Shown here: piece after piece, positions 52,122 to 61,960 of the stretch | Position numbering within the stretch: position 1 is the stretch's first letter | Layout of the letters: each line of letters starts with the position of its first letter | DNA from: Sporosarcina highlanderae | GTDB lineage: Bacteria; Bacillota; Bacilli; Bacillales_A; Planococcaceae | Reading direction: 5' to 3' | Length of the DNA: 64,000 bases | NCBI RefSeq assembly: GCF_030433715.1 | Contig: NZ_JAROCC010000006.1 | Coordinates: 124,001 to 188,000, forward strand | Notes under the pieces: generated by a model | Told to the model about the DNA's origin: nothing | Seen by the model: the letters and a program-made list of their open reading frames with translations, nothing else | Database searches by the model: none | Position numbers and translations under genes: made by a program

Positions 52122-53791
52122 TTGGTAGGTCCCCCTTTCCACGAATCAAAAATGGTATGGAGTTTCTCTATTTTATTTTGGCCATTGAAAATTGTGCCGT
52201 TCAACCCTTTTTCACTCCATTTTCGTTCTGAATCCTTATCGACCTTACCTGCAACATCCAACAGTAACCCTTCAGGTAATTTTTCAAGTACCGATTCAAC
52301 AATATCGGACAGTTTTTCATCAGTGGTACAAATAATTGCGTAATCGGGATTCTCTGTATTCAACCATTCAATGGCCTGTTCGGCTGTTTGGAATGAAGGA
52401 CTCCATTCACTTGTTATACCGCCTGATGCCAAGAAGCCTGTAACAAAATCTGCACGTGGTTTGAAGTCTTTTATCTCACCGAAAGTTAGTAACACTGTTT
52501 TAGGCTGGTTGTCACTCGCTAATTTCCGAAACTCCTCGAATGGTTTAGCAAGCCTATTCAGTTGCTTATACTCGTCCCGATCTGCAAAATTTGTAGAAGC
52601 TACTTCGGCATATACATTTGTACCGATGAGTGATTTCTTGCCTGTATTGACTTCTATTTGACGTTTTGACAAAAGTACCTTCAATTCATGACCTTGAAGA
52701 AAGACGTCAAGTCCATCCTTGCTCTCAATTCCCAAAAATAACTCCCACGCCTTTTCGACAAGCTCATCCGTTAGTTTTTCGATGTAATACGAACCACCAG
52801 CGGGATCCAACACTTTATCCACATGTGCTTCTTCCTTTAGGACTAACTGAATATTTTTAGCGTATCGTATAGAACTTGCATTTGACCCAGTCAAACTATC
52901 ATGTGGATGGACGGTAATAATGTCCGCTCCTCCTAAGATTGCCGCAAAGGTTTCATTTCCTGCCCGCAGTAAATTCACGTAAGGGTCCAGTTTTGAATAA
53001 GACCGTAATGAAGTTATGGCCATTACTGGAATAGGGGGTGCATCGTTAACCTCAAATGCTTTTGAGAAAGCTTTCCACAGAATTCGGAAGGCGCGAAGCT
53101 TAGCAATTTCCATAAAGAAATGTGTGTCAATTGCAAATCGGACGAAGAAATTGTTTGCAAATGATTCGAACGACTTCTCTCCCGCAGCAATTCGGGAAGC
53201 AACTGACAGGGCAATTGCCAATTCCGATACTGCATCAGCGCCATCATGGTGCACTTTCCAAAGATCTGCACCGTTCGTCCGGAGATTTTTGTAGCCAACC
53301 GGGATTATCCAATCTTTAGCTTGTACGATTCCAGATATCGACTCCCTTAATTCATGGTGTACGAAATCAAAAGCTCTTAAAATAGGATCATCATTTTTCA
53401 AATTCATAAAAAACACTGGATACTTTGACACCAACTTTGTTAATTCCAATAGTTGATTATCTTCCCAGTCAAATGGATTTGTACCATCGTAAACGATTGA
53501 TTCATTGCCTCTTTCGAGTGAATCTATCAGTTGCTTAAGAAAAGAGGAAGCGCTTTCGGCGATTGTTTGTTGTGCAATCGTCCAACCCGGATTTTCTTTC
53601 ATGGACTGAATAATTGACGTATTGTTTGAGCTTGTTTTTTCATAATAGAGGGGGTGAAGCGTTATTCCCTCCCAAGTTTCCGTTAGTAAGCTATCATAAG
53701 GTTTTCCTTTGAGTGACTGTTCAGCAAGTGCTTTCCACTGCTTGTAGTCTGCTTGTTTAAATATCGTTTTTTTCATATTCTCAACTGTCAA
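52118..53791 (-). CDS. mutA: methylmalonyl-CoA mutase, small (non-catalytic) subunit
   Basis: 557 residues from a TTG at 53791, eight bases after AAAGGAG. It has the mutase barrel fold ([56 protein letters not shown] in pieces) but the C-terminal domain lacks the DxHxxG cobalamin motif, as expected for the structural subunit. First gene of the mutA-mutB-meaB operon, behind a region with a CodY-box-like site and a short tandem repeat. Confidence 0.95.
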   Translation of the reverse strand: MTVENMKKTIFKQADYKQWKALAEQSLKGKPYDSLLTETWEGITLHPLYYEKTSSNNTSIIQSMKENPGWTIAQQTIAESASSFLKQLIDSLERGNESIVYDGTNPFDWEDNQLLELTKLVSKYPVFFMNLKNDDPILRAFDFVHHELRESISGIVQAKDWIIPVGYKNLRTNGADLWKVHHDGADAVSELAIALSVASRIAAGEKSFESFANNFFVRFAIDTHFFMEIAKLRAFRILWKAFSKAFEVNDAPPIPVMAITSLRSYSKLDPYVNLLRAGNETFAAILGGADIITVHPHDSLTGSNASSIRYAKNIQLVLKEEAHVDKVLDPAGGSYYIEKLTDELVEKAWELFLGIESKDGLDVFLQGHELKVLLSKRQIEVNTGKKSLIGTNVYAEVASTNFADRDEYKQLNRLAKPFEEFRKLASDNQPKTVLLTFGEIKDFKPRADFVTGFLASGGITSEWSPSFQTAEQAIEWLNTENPDYAIICTTDEKLSDIVESVLEKLPEGLLLDVAGKVDKDSERKWSEKGLNGTIFNGQNKIEKLHTIFDSWKGGPTK

Positions 53792-53825
53792 TGGAATTGC
53801 TCCTTTCGTTATTCATGAGGAGTCT

Positions 53826-53855
53826 AAAATTATTGAAGCCCAAATTATTGAAGCC
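53826..53855. repeat. 2 x 15-bp tandem repeat upstream of mutA
   Basis: AAATTATTGAAGCC occurs twice in register at a 15-base period (53826-53840 and 53841-53855), 35-65 bases before the mutA start codon. It could be a regulator site or a replication-slippage trace. Confidence 0.6.
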
Positions 53856-53901
53856 TATTAATAGTGTACCTGACATGCAATTTCTTTGAAAGTCAGAATA
53901 G

Positions 53902-53916
53902 AATTTTCTGAGAAAA
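53902..53916. promoter_or_regulatory. CodY-box-like site upstream of mutA
   Basis: AATTTTCTGAGAAAA matches 12 of 15 positions of the CodY box AATTTTCWGAAAATT. It lies about 110 bases before mutA, next to the end of the bkd operon. CodY senses branched-chain amino acids, the upstream substrates of this pathway. Confidence 0.5.
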
Positions 53917-53923
53917 AGCACAA

Positions 53924-53955
53924 TAAAAAGCTGCCTCCCTTAGTGAGAGACAGCT
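53924..53955 (-). terminator. terminator of the bkd operon
   Basis: On the minus strand AGCTGTCTC pairs with GAGGCAGCT (one mismatch) and is followed by TTTTTATTG, ten bases behind the bkdB stop. Confidence 0.8.
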
Positions 53956-53964
53956 AAATTTTCA

Positions 53965-55287
53965 TCAATAGACAGAGGTATTATCTGCTGTTATGTTTTC
54001 AAGAATTTCTTTAACGCGTGCAAGGAAACGTCCGGCTACAAGTCCGTCTAATACACGGTGATCAAGTGATAAGCAAAGGTTTACCATATCTCTCACTGCA
54101 ATCATGCCGCCGTTCATGACGACAGGGCGTTTCACGATGGATTCGACCTGTAGGATTGCCGCCTGCGGGTAATTGATGATTCCCATCGATTGGATAGATC
54201 CAAAAGAACCTGTGTTATTGACAGTGAATGTTCCGCCTTGCATTTCATCGGATTTCAGTTTTCCTGAACGGACTTTAGAAGCTAATTCATTGATTTCTCT
54301 TCCGATTCCTTTGATCGTTTTTTCATCCGCATGTTTGATGACAGGTACATATAGAGCATCTTCCGTTGCAACTGCGATGGAAATATTGATGTCTTTCTTT
54401 TGGATAATTTTATCCCCGGCCCACATGGAATTCATCATCGGGAATTCTTTCAATGCTTGTGATACGGCCTTCACGAAGAAAGCGAAGTATGTCAGATTGA
54501 AGCCTTCCTTTTGTTTGAAATCATTTTTCAATGAATCCCGGTATTGGACAAGATTCGTCACATCGACTTCAATCATTGTCCACGCATGAGGTGCTTCATG
54601 CTTAGAACGTAGCATGTTAGTCGCAATCGCCCGGCGCACTCCAGTGATTGGAATTTCGATATCTCCGGCAGCAGTAGGAATTGCCTCGGGTGCAGACGGT
54701 TTAGTAACTGGACGTGCTTCTTGGACTGGCGCAGCCTGAACAACATCCGCAACTTTTTCAACTTCTACGGGAGCCGCAGTCGGAATTTCACCACTATCAA
54801 TGATTGTTTGAAGGTCTTTACGTGTAATGCGTCCTTCTTTTCCAGATCCTTGAACGAGCGATAGATCGATATTGTTTTCTTGCGCCATTCTCATAACGGC
54901 TGGCGAGAAGCGGGCTGCCCCCGCCCCACGTTTAAGTGGTGAAGCCGGTTTTTGTGAACCAGCGGCTGGCATTTCGTTTGCAGGTTCTTCTTTTGCCGGA
55001 ACCGCCGCAGGTTGGCTTACCTGTTCAGTGTCACCTTCCGCTCCACCTTCTGTTTCAATTGTACAAACTACGACACCCACGTCTACAGTTTCGCCCTCTT
55101 GCACGAAAATTTCTTTTATTGTACCAGCGAAAGATGAAGGAATTTCAGCGGTAACTTTATCCGTATTCACTTCTGCCAAAGGATCGTATTTATTAACCGT
55201 GTCGCCAGGTTTCACAAGCCACTTTTCAATCGTTCCTTCTGTAACGCTTTCGCCAAGTTTTGGCATTTCTATTTTTTCAATTGCCAC
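53965..55287 (-). CDS. bkdB: branched-chain 2-oxo acid dehydrogenase E2 (dihydrolipoyl acyltransferase)
   Basis: 440 residues from a GTG at 55287 after AAAGGAGG. Lipoyl domain with the modified lysine in EVNTDKVTAEIPS (about Lys44), an Ala/Pro/Glu-rich linker, a peripheral subunit-binding domain (FSPAVMRMAQENNIDLSLVQGSG in pieces, about 135-170), a second linker and the catalytic domain with the DHRVLDG motif near the C-terminus. It moves acyl groups onto CoA in the Bkd complex. Last gene of the operon. Confidence 0.95.
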   Translation of the reverse strand: MAIEKIEMPKLGESVTEGTIEKWLVKPGDTVNKYDPLAEVNTDKVTAEIPSSFAGTIKEIFVQEGETVDVGVVVCTIETEGGAEGDTEQVSQPAAVPAKEEPANEMPAAGSQKPASPLKRGAGAARFSPAVMRMAQENNIDLSLVQGSGKEGRITRKDLQTIIDSGEIPTAAPVEVEKVADVVQAAPVQEARPVTKPSAPEAIPTAAGDIEIPITGVRRAIATNMLRSKHEAPHAWTMIEVDVTNLVQYRDSLKNDFKQKEGFNLTYFAFFVKAVSQALKEFPMMNSMWAGDKIIQKKDINISIAVATEDALYVPVIKHADEKTIKGIGREINELASKVRSGKLKSDEMQGGTFTVNNTGSFGSIQSMGIINYPQAAILQVESIVKRPVVMNGGMIAVRDMVNLCLSLDHRVLDGLVAGRFLARVKEILENITADNTSVY

Positions 55288-55307
55288 TTCGAAATCCTCC
55301 TTTCCGA

Positions 55308-56291
55308 TTAAAATTCCGCCAATTCGCGTGCCGCTTTTTCAACCTTATCCGGGTTAACCATGAAGAACTTCTCCATTGTTGGAGCATATGGCATAGCCGG
55401 AATATCAGGTCCCGCAAGACGTTTGATAGGTGCGTCAAGATCGAATAGGCAATTCTCCGCAATAATTGCAGATACCTCACTCATGATGCTTCCTTCCAAA
55501 TTATCTTCGGTTACCAACAAAACCTTACCCGTTTTTGAAGCAGCTTCAATGATTGCTTCTTTATCAAGCGGATAAATTGTGCGTAAATCTAAGATATGTG
55601 CAGAAATTCCATCTTCAGCAAGCCTTTCAGCTGCCTGTAGTGCGAAATGGACACATAATCCGTAAGTGATGATTGTAATATCATCGCCTTCGCGCTTCAC
55701 ATCAGCTTTGCCGATTGGCAGAACATATTCCTCTTCAGGTACTTCACCTTTAATTAATCGGTATGCCCGTTTATGCTCAAAGAATAGAACTGGATCATCA
55801 TCCCTGATAGCCGCCTTCAATAAACCTTTTGCATCGTATGGAGTTGAAGGTATGACGATTTTCAATCCCGGTGTACTTGCAAACATAGACTCGACTGATT
55901 GGGAATGGTAGAGCGCACCATGGATTCCACCACCAAATGGTGCACGGATAACAATCGGGCATGACCAATCATTGTTGGAACGGTAACGGATTTTCGCAGC
56001 TTCGGAAACAATCTGGTTGACAGCTGGCATGATGAAATCAGCGAATTGCATTTCAGCAATCGGACGCATCCCGTACATTGCCGCCCCGATTCCGACACCC
56101 GCAATCGCAGACTCTGCAAGAGGTGTGTCGAGTGCACGATATTCACCGAATTGGTCATATAGACCCGAAGTCGCTTTAAATACGCCACCTTTTCTACCGA
56201 CGTCCTCACCAAGAACGAATACATTCTCATCGCGTTCCATTTCTTCCTTCATCGCAAGTGTAATTGCGTCAATATATGATAGTACTGCCAT
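55308..56291 (-). CDS. bkdAB: branched-chain 2-oxo acid dehydrogenase E1 beta subunit
   Basis: 327 residues. Transketolase-like pyrimidine and C-terminal domains with FVLGEDVGRKGGVFKAT, DTPLAESAIAGVGIGAAMYG, PFGGGIHGALYHSQS and LVTEDNLEGSIMSE, read in pieces. Forms the thiamine-pyrophosphate E1 heterotetramer with BkdAA. Start and stop overlap by one base with bkdAA (TAATG). Confidence 0.96.
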   Translation of the reverse strand: MAVLSYIDAITLAMKEEMERDENVFVLGEDVGRKGGVFKATSGLYDQFGEYRALDTPLAESAIAGVGIGAAMYGMRPIAEMQFADFIMPAVNQIVSEAAKIRYRSNNDWSCPIVIRAPFGGGIHGALYHSQSVESMFASTPGLKIVIPSTPYDAKGLLKAAIRDDDPVLFFEHKRAYRLIKGEVPEEEYVLPIGKADVKREGDDITIITYGLCVHFALQAAERLAEDGISAHILDLRTIYPLDKEAIIEAASKTGKVLLVTEDNLEGSIMSEVSAIIAENCLFDLDAPIKRLAGPDIPAMPYAPTMEKFFMVNPDKVEKAARELAEF

Positions 56292-57298
56292 TACCTGTCT
56301 CCCCCTTCCTCTTTATAGACGTGGCGAAGTGCATATTCCGGTTCAGCGTAAGGAGCCTTCTCCGCATAGTCAGTCGCTTCATTGACAATCGCTTTGATGC
56401 GCTCATCAATTTCATTTTCAAGCTTATCATCCAAGACGCCAGTCTCTTTCAAGTAAGCCGCGAATTTAGGGATTGGATCATGCTTCCGTTCTGCTTCAAG
56501 TTCTTCTGCATCTCGGTATAGACGGTGATCATCGTCCGAAGAGTGGGCAGTCAATCGGTAACATACAGCTTCGACAAGGCTTGGGCCTTCCCCGCTTCGT
56601 GCACGGTCCGCTGCTTCTTTGACCACACGGTATACTTCAAGTGGGTCTGTGCCATCGACAGTCACTCCAGGCATGCCATATCCAATTGCTCGGTCAGAGA
56701 CATTTTCACAAGCAAGTTGTTTTTCAACTGGAACAGAAATTGCATATTTATTGTTTTCGACCATTACTACAGTCGGTAATTTATGAACTCCTGCAAAGTT
56801 CATCCCTTCGTGGAAATCCCCTTGGTTGGATGACCCTTCACCTAATGTGACGAAAGTGATGAAGTCCTCTTCTTTCATTTTAGCTGCAAGAGCGACGCCG
56901 ACAGCGTGTGGAAGTTGTGTCGTAACAGGGGATGATCCTGTTAAGATACGGTTTTTCCGCTGACCGAAGTGACCAGGCATTTGACGGCCGCCAGAGTTTG
57001 GATCTTCTGCTTTTGCGAAAGCTGAGAGCATTAGTTCTTTTGGTGTCATTCCGAAATGGAGGACTACGCCCATGTCCCGGTAATATGGTGCAATCCAGTC
57101 TTTGTTTTTATCGAGTGCGTATGCTGCCCCGGCTTGTGCGGCTTCTTGCCCTTGGCAGGAGATGACGAATGGAATTTTTCCAGCACGGTTTAATAGCCAC
57201 ATGCGTTCGTCTAAACGTCGAGCCATTACCATTGTTTCGTAGATTTCTAGAACATTTTCGTTCGTCAATCCTAATTCTTCATGACGCGATTTCGCCAT
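56291..57298 (-). CDS. bkdAA: branched-chain 2-oxo acid dehydrogenase E1 alpha subunit
   Basis: 335 residues. The thiamine pyrophosphate motif GEGSSNQGDFHEGMNFA (about residues 160-176) and the phosphorylation-loop region YRLTAHSSDDDHRLYR are present. It decarboxylates the 2-oxo acids of valine, leucine and isoleucine and reductively acylates the E2 lipoyl arm. ATG at 57298 with GAAGGGGG upstream. Confidence 0.96.
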   Translation of the reverse strand: MAKSRHEELGLTNENVLEIYETMVMARRLDERMWLLNRAGKIPFVISCQGQEAAQAGAAYALDKNKDWIAPYYRDMGVVLHFGMTPKELMLSAFAKAEDPNSGGRQMPGHFGQRKNRILTGSSPVTTQLPHAVGVALAAKMKEEDFITFVTLGEGSSNQGDFHEGMNFAGVHKLPTVVMVENNKYAISVPVEKQLACENVSDRAIGYGMPGVTVDGTDPLEVYRVVKEAADRARSGEGPSLVEAVCYRLTAHSSDDDHRLYRDAEELEAERKHDPIPKFAAYLKETGVLDDKLENEIDERIKAIVNEATDYAEKAPYAEPEYALRHVYKEEGGDR

Positions 57299-57337
57299 TT
57301 TATGAATCCCCCTTCGTTTCGATTGTTATATTTACTA

Positions 57338-58765
57338 TCACATATGAATCGCTTTGCCATCCACTGCCAAAGATGCTTCACCCATTATTTCTGATAGGGA
57401 TGGGTGTGGGTGGATGGTTGATGCTACTTCCCATGGTGTCGCGTCAAGGACCATTGCAAGACCTGCCTCGGAAATCAAGTCTGTTACGTGAGCTCCAATC
57501 ATATGGATTCCCAATAGGTCATTGTTATCCTTGTTGGCAATGATCTTTACAAATCCGTCTGCGTTGCCGTTGACGAGTGCTTTGCCGATTGCCGCGAATG
57601 GGAATTTGCCTACTTTTACATTGTATCCTTGTTCCTTCGCTTGCGCTTCAGTCAAACCGACACTTGCAGCTTCGGGGTTTGAGTAGATGCAACGGGAAAT
57701 GTTTGTGTAATTAATCGGCTCGGGAGAGTGACCAGCAATATGTTCTACAGCGGCTATACCTTCGTGTGAAGCTACATGCGCCAATTGAAGGCCACCGATT
57801 GCGTCACCAATTGCATAGATGTGGCTTTCTTTCGTTTGGAATGTCGATTTAGTCTGTATGTAGCCTTTATCTAACTGGATTTCAGTGTTTTCGATGCCTA
57901 TTCCTTCCGTATTGGCTTGTCGGCCAACGGAGACAAGCATTTTTTCAGCAGTAAATTCCTTCGATTCACCAGCTACTTCAGCGGAAATGGTAACTGCATC
58001 TGCCGATTTTGAAAAGGTTTCAGGCAATACTTTTGCCCCTGTGATAAAAGTGACTCCTCGTTTCGAAAGGAGTTTTTTCATTTCCTTTGAAATATCTTCG
58101 TCTTCGGTCGGTATGATTCTGTCAGCATATTCGATTACTGTAACTTCGACTCCAAAATCATTTAACATGGAAGCCCATTCGATTCCGATGACTCCTCCTC
58201 CGACGATTAACATCGACTTCGGTAATTCGGTCATTTTAAGTGCACCATCAGAGGAAAGAACTTGGCTTTCATCAAGCTCAAGTCCTGGTAAAGTTCGGGG
58301 TCTCGAGCCAGTAGCTAAAATAAGATTTTTCAAGATGAGCATTTCATTCTCATCACCGTTATTCATTTCAACTGAAATGGTGCCAGGCATCGGCGAGAAG
58401 ATAGATGGGCCTAACATTCTTCCGAAGCCCTCATAAACGTCAATCTTGCCTTTTTTCATTAAAGCTGTAACGCCTTTATGAAGCTGTTGGACGATTTCTT
58501 CCTTCCTTGCTTGTACACGAGCGAAGTTAAGAGTGGCACCTGATGTCTCGACACCGAAATATTCGGCATCATTTTTAGCCATTTTGTATACTTCTGCGCT
58601 TTTCAGCAACGCTTTGCTTGGTATGCAGCCCTTATGTAAGCAAGTACCACCTAACAGTTCCTTTTCAACCAAAGCTGTTTTAAGTCCTAATTGTGCAGCG
58701 CGGATAGCTGCAACATACCCACCTGTTCCTCCGCCTAAAATAACCACGTCATATTCTCGTGCCAA
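57338..58765 (-). CDS. lpdV: dihydrolipoyl dehydrogenase of the Bkd complex
   Basis: 475 residues from a TTG at 58765, nine bases after GAGGAGG. FAD motif VVILGGGTGGYVAAIRAAQ, redox-active cysteines in GGTCLHKGCIPSKALL (about Cys42 and Cys47), the NAD motif VGGGVIGIEWASM and the active-site His-Glu in HPHPSLSE. E3 component that reoxidises lipoamide with NAD+. The operon-specific copy, as in B. subtilis. Confidence 0.95.
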   Translation of the reverse strand: MAREYDVVILGGGTGGYVAAIRAAQLGLKTALVEKELLGGTCLHKGCIPSKALLKSAEVYKMAKNDAEYFGVETSGATLNFARVQARKEEIVQQLHKGVTALMKKGKIDVYEGFGRMLGPSIFSPMPGTISVEMNNGDENEMLILKNLILATGSRPRTLPGLELDESQVLSSDGALKMTELPKSMLIVGGGVIGIEWASMLNDFGVEVTVIEYADRIIPTEDEDISKEMKKLLSKRGVTFITGAKVLPETFSKSADAVTISAEVAGESKEFTAEKMLVSVGRQANTEGIGIENTEIQLDKGYIQTKSTFQTKESHIYAIGDAIGGLQLAHVASHEGIAAVEHIAGHSPEPINYTNISRCIYSNPEAASVGLTEAQAKEQGYNVKVGKFPFAAIGKALVNGNADGFVKIIANKDNNDLLGIHMIGAHVTDLISEAGLAMVLDATPWEVASTIHPHPSLSEIMGEASLAVDGKAIHM

Positions 58766-58792
58766 TTGTTATGGCCTCCTCTTCGCTATCCA

Positions 58793-59875
58793 TCACGCCG
58801 GATAGGTTTTTGCTTTCTCCTCGCCGTTCAAGATGCGTAAAGCACCTTCTGCAAGTGCTTGCAATTCATCTTCTCCGGGATAGACGACCACTTCTGATAT
58901 CCAATTTACCCGGGACTTTATCATTTCGACATATTGCTTCCCGTAAGCAAGCCCTCCGGTAAGAATGATGGCATCCACTTTCCCTTCAAGGACTGCTGCT
59001 GCACTTCCTATTTCTTTTGCGACTTGGTATGCCATCGCTTCATAGACAAGAGCTGCTTCACCGTCACCGGCTTCAATCCGTTTTTCCACAGTGACAGCAT
59101 CATTTGTTCCAAGGTACCCAACGAGTCCGCCTTTGCCGACTAATTTTGACATGATTTCGGTTCGGAAATAGGTACCCGAATAGCATAAATCGACCAATTC
59201 TCCCGTTGGTACGGTTCCGGCACGTTCCGGACTGAATGGCCCGTCCCCGTGCAGGCCGTTATTAACATCGATAACCTTTCCAAAACAATGCGCTCCAACT
59301 GTTATACCGCCACCCATATGAGTGACAATTAGACGCAATTCTTCATAGCGCTTGCCAATTTCTTTGGCAAATCGTCTCGCAACCGCTTTTTGATTTAGCG
59401 CATGAAAAATGGATTTTCGGCTGATTAAAGAAAATCCTGAAATTCGAGCAAGTGGATGCATTTCGTCAACAACGACAGGATCTACGATATACGCGGGAAT
59501 TTCTACGTAATCCGCGATTTTCTTAGCAATTATGCCGCCAAGATTGGACGCATGCTGTCCAGAATAACCCTTTTTCAAGTCTTCAATCATTTGGTCATTC
59601 ACAATGTAAGTTCCGCCTGCAATCGGCCGGAGAAGTCCTCCCCGACCACATACGGCTTGCAGCCCATTTAAAGCCACTCCCCCACTTTCCAGCGATGCGA
59701 TAATGGCATCTTTCCTGAAAGCATATTGATCAATGACTGAAGGATATTGTGCAAGTTCCTCCGCTGAATGTCTTAATGTGTCTTCAAATACAAGTTGCTC
59801 ATTATCATACACACCGATTTTCGTAGATGTTGAACCGGGATTAATAATTAGGATCCTAAATATCTCATTCTGCAC
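58793..59875 (-). CDS. buk: butyrate kinase
   Basis: 360 residues from a GTG at 59875, six bases after GGAGGG; an ATG two codons earlier touches that site. ASKHA-fold kinase with [14 protein letters not shown] near the start, [13 protein letters not shown] and [12 protein letters not shown] near the end. It forms ATP and a branched short-chain fatty acid from the acyl phosphate made by Ptb, or works in reverse to make branched acyl-CoA primers for membrane lipids. Confidence 0.95.
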   Translation of the reverse strand: MQNEIFRILIINPGSTSTKIGVYDNEQLVFEDTLRHSAEELAQYPSVIDQYAFRKDAIIASLESGGVALNGLQAVCGRGGLLRPIAGGTYIVNDQMIEDLKKGYSGQHASNLGGIIAKKIADYVEIPAYIVDPVVVDEMHPLARISGFSLISRKSIFHALNQKAVARRFAKEIGKRYEELRLIVTHMGGGITVGAHCFGKVIDVNNGLHGDGPFSPERAGTVPTGELVDLCYSGTYFRTEIMSKLVGKGGLVGYLGTNDAVTVEKRIEAGDGEAALVYEAMAYQVAKEIGSAAAVLEGKVDAIILTGGLAYGKQYVEMIKSRVNWISEVVVYPGEDELQALAEGALRILNGEEKAKTYPA

Positions 59876-59908
59876 GAACATCCCTCCTATCTTCTGAGAT
59901 GTCGTTTC

Positions 59909-61006
59909 TTAGTTCTTTCTTGAAAGAACGCTTTTTTCATTTTGCAAAAACTGGCTGCGGGACTTTGCGACTCTCGCAATTCTTTCTTCTGCAAGGCGAT
60001 CGGCAGCTACGTAAGTTGGTATGTTATCACGTTTTGAAATTGCAAAGATTTTTTCAATTGTGTCGTAAATTCCAGCAACGCGTTTCATCGCACGTTCGCG
60101 GTTATAGCCTGCAAGCTCATCAGCAACATTGATGACACCGCCCGAGTTAATGACGTAATCAGGTGCGTAAACGATGCCCATTTCATGGATCATGTCTCCA
60201 TGTTCAGGATTTTTCAGTTGGTTGTTCGCTGAACCAGCGATAACTTTCGCTTTTAATTGAGGGATTGTTTCGTCATTGATGATTGCTCCAAGTGCGCATG
60301 GTGCAAAGATATCCGCTTCTTGTGAATAGATTTCATCAATACCAACTGCAATTGCGCCAAATGCATCAACAGCACGTTGAACAGCCTCTGTGTTAATATC
60401 CGTTACGATAAGCTTAGCGCCTTCTTCATGTAGGTATTCGCAAAGTGTATAAGCAACGTTTCCGACACCTTGTACAGCAATCGTCTTGCCCTCAAGAGAG
60501 TCACTTCCGAATGCTTCTTTGGCAGCTGCTTTCATCCCTTTGTACACTCCGAAAGCTGTAACTGGTGATGGGTTTCCTGAAGAACCGAATTCCGCAGAAA
60601 CGCCAGTCACATAATCTGTTTCCAGATGGATCAAATCCATATCTTCTTCAGTTGTGCCAACATCCTCGGCAGTAATATATCTACCATTTAATCCTTCAAT
60701 GAAACGACCAAACGCACGGAACATTTCATCATTTTTATCAGTTTTCGGATTTCCAATAATAACTGTTTTACCGCCACCAAGATTCAATCCAGCTGCTGCG
60801 TTTTTATAAGTCATACCTTTCGCAAGTCGTAGTGCATCTTCGATTGCCTCTTCTTCACTTGCGTAAGTCCACATTCGAGTTCCGCCCAAAGCTGGTCCAA
60901 GAGTCGTGTCATGAATTGCAATGATTGCTTTCAGTCCAGAAGTTTTATCCTGACAGATAACAAGTTGTTCATAATCGTGAGTTTCCATATATTTAAATAG
61001 TTCCAT
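59909..61006 (-). CDS. bcd: leucine dehydrogenase
   Basis: 365 residues from the ATG at 61006 with AAGGAGG upstream; a longer frame begins at 61030 but lacks a site. Glu/Leu/Phe/Val dehydrogenase family: the catalytic lysine lies in [18 protein letters not shown] after MTYKN, and the Rossmann motif is [13 protein letters not shown]. It deaminates leucine, valine and isoleucine to the 2-oxo acids used by Bkd, with NAD+. Confidence 0.96.
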   Translation of the reverse strand: MELFKYMETHDYEQLVICQDKTSGLKAIIAIHDTTLGPALGGTRMWTYASEEEAIEDALRLAKGMTYKNAAAGLNLGGGKTVIIGNPKTDKNDEMFRAFGRFIEGLNGRYITAEDVGTTEEDMDLIHLETDYVTGVSAEFGSSGNPSPVTAFGVYKGMKAAAKEAFGSDSLEGKTIAVQGVGNVAYTLCEYLHEEGAKLIVTDINTEAVQRAVDAFGAIAVGIDEIYSQEADIFAPCALGAIINDETIPQLKAKVIAGSANNQLKNPEHGDMIHEMGIVYAPDYVINSGGVINVADELAGYNRERAMKRVAGIYDTIEKIFAISKRDNIPTYVAADRLAEERIARVAKSRSQFLQNEKSVLSRKN

Positions 61007-61036
61007 GATGTATTTCCTCCTTGGGTTCATCCATTT

Positions 61037-61945
61037 TTAGTTTTTTGAAGTCTGTATAGCTAACGCTAATGAGTAAAGCTTCGTTTCTGCACTATCTGAC
61101 CTTGAGGTTAGTACGATCGGCGCTTTGGCACCTTGTATAATTCCTCCTACTTTAGCCTTCGCAAAGTACATAAGTGATTTATACAAAATGTTTCCCGCCT
61201 CAATCGATGGGACAACAAGGATATCAGCTTTGCCGGCTGTTTCACTTGTAATCCCCTTATGTTGGGCTGATTTGATAGACACAGCGTTATCTAAAGCAAG
61301 CGGTCCATCGACAATACAGTCTTTAATTTGCCCTCTTCGATTCATAACAACTAACGCAGCCGCATCCATCGTTGGGGTCATGGCAGGATTGATAGTCTCG
61401 ATTGCTGCAAGTGGTGCAACGATCGGGACATCAACGCCACAAGCTCTTGCTACCTCGACTGAATTACGAATGATTTGTGCTTTTTCTTCAAGTTTCGGTG
61501 TAATATTCATCCCTGCGTCCGTTACAAATAGCAAGCGATCATAGCCTTCGACTTCAAATGCCGCAACATGGGAAAGCACCTTTCCTGTTCGCAATCCATA
61601 TTCAGCGTTTAAAACTGCTTTCATGACAACCGCAGTGGATAAATTACCCTTCATCAGTACTTGCGCTTCACCACTTGAAACGAAACGGACTGCTTTCTCC
61701 GCAGCTTCTTGAATAGTATCGGCATGCACGATCGATATATAAGGGTTATTCCATAATTCCGGGAACTGATCTTTAATAAGTTGCTGTAAACGCTCCTCAT
61801 TATCAATGAGAAGGAAGGAGGCGATCCCTTTCATCATTGCCATTTCCACAGCTTGGAGAACTTCAATGTCGGCAGCACTTGCTACCGCCACTGTCCGTGT
61901 ATCATTGGCTGCAGTTTTTTCAACTAATACATCTAACGTATCCAT
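61037..61945 (-). CDS. ptb: phosphate butyryltransferase
   Basis: 302 residues, ATG at 61945 after AAGGAGGAGGG. PTA/PTB family with VLMKGNLSTAVVMKAVL, FVTDAGMNITP and GIIQGAKAPIVLTSRSDS (in pieces). It exchanges CoA and phosphate on branched-chain acyl groups. It starts only 15 bases behind the bkdR stop, so it is co-transcribed with bkdR unless a promoter lies inside the bkdR end. Confidence 0.95.
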   Translation of the reverse strand: MDTLDVLVEKTAANDTRTVAVASAADIEVLQAVEMAMMKGIASFLLIDNEERLQQLIKDQFPELWNNPYISIVHADTIQEAAEKAVRFVSSGEAQVLMKGNLSTAVVMKAVLNAEYGLRTGKVLSHVAAFEVEGYDRLLFVTDAGMNITPKLEEKAQIIRNSVEVARACGVDVPIVAPLAAIETINPAMTPTMDAAALVVMNRRGQIKDCIVDGPLALDNAVSIKSAQHKGITSETAGKADILVVPSIEAGNILYKSLMYFAKAKVGGIIQGAKAPIVLTSRSDSAETKLYSLALAIQTSKN

Positions 61946-61960
61946 TTCAGCCCTCCTCCT

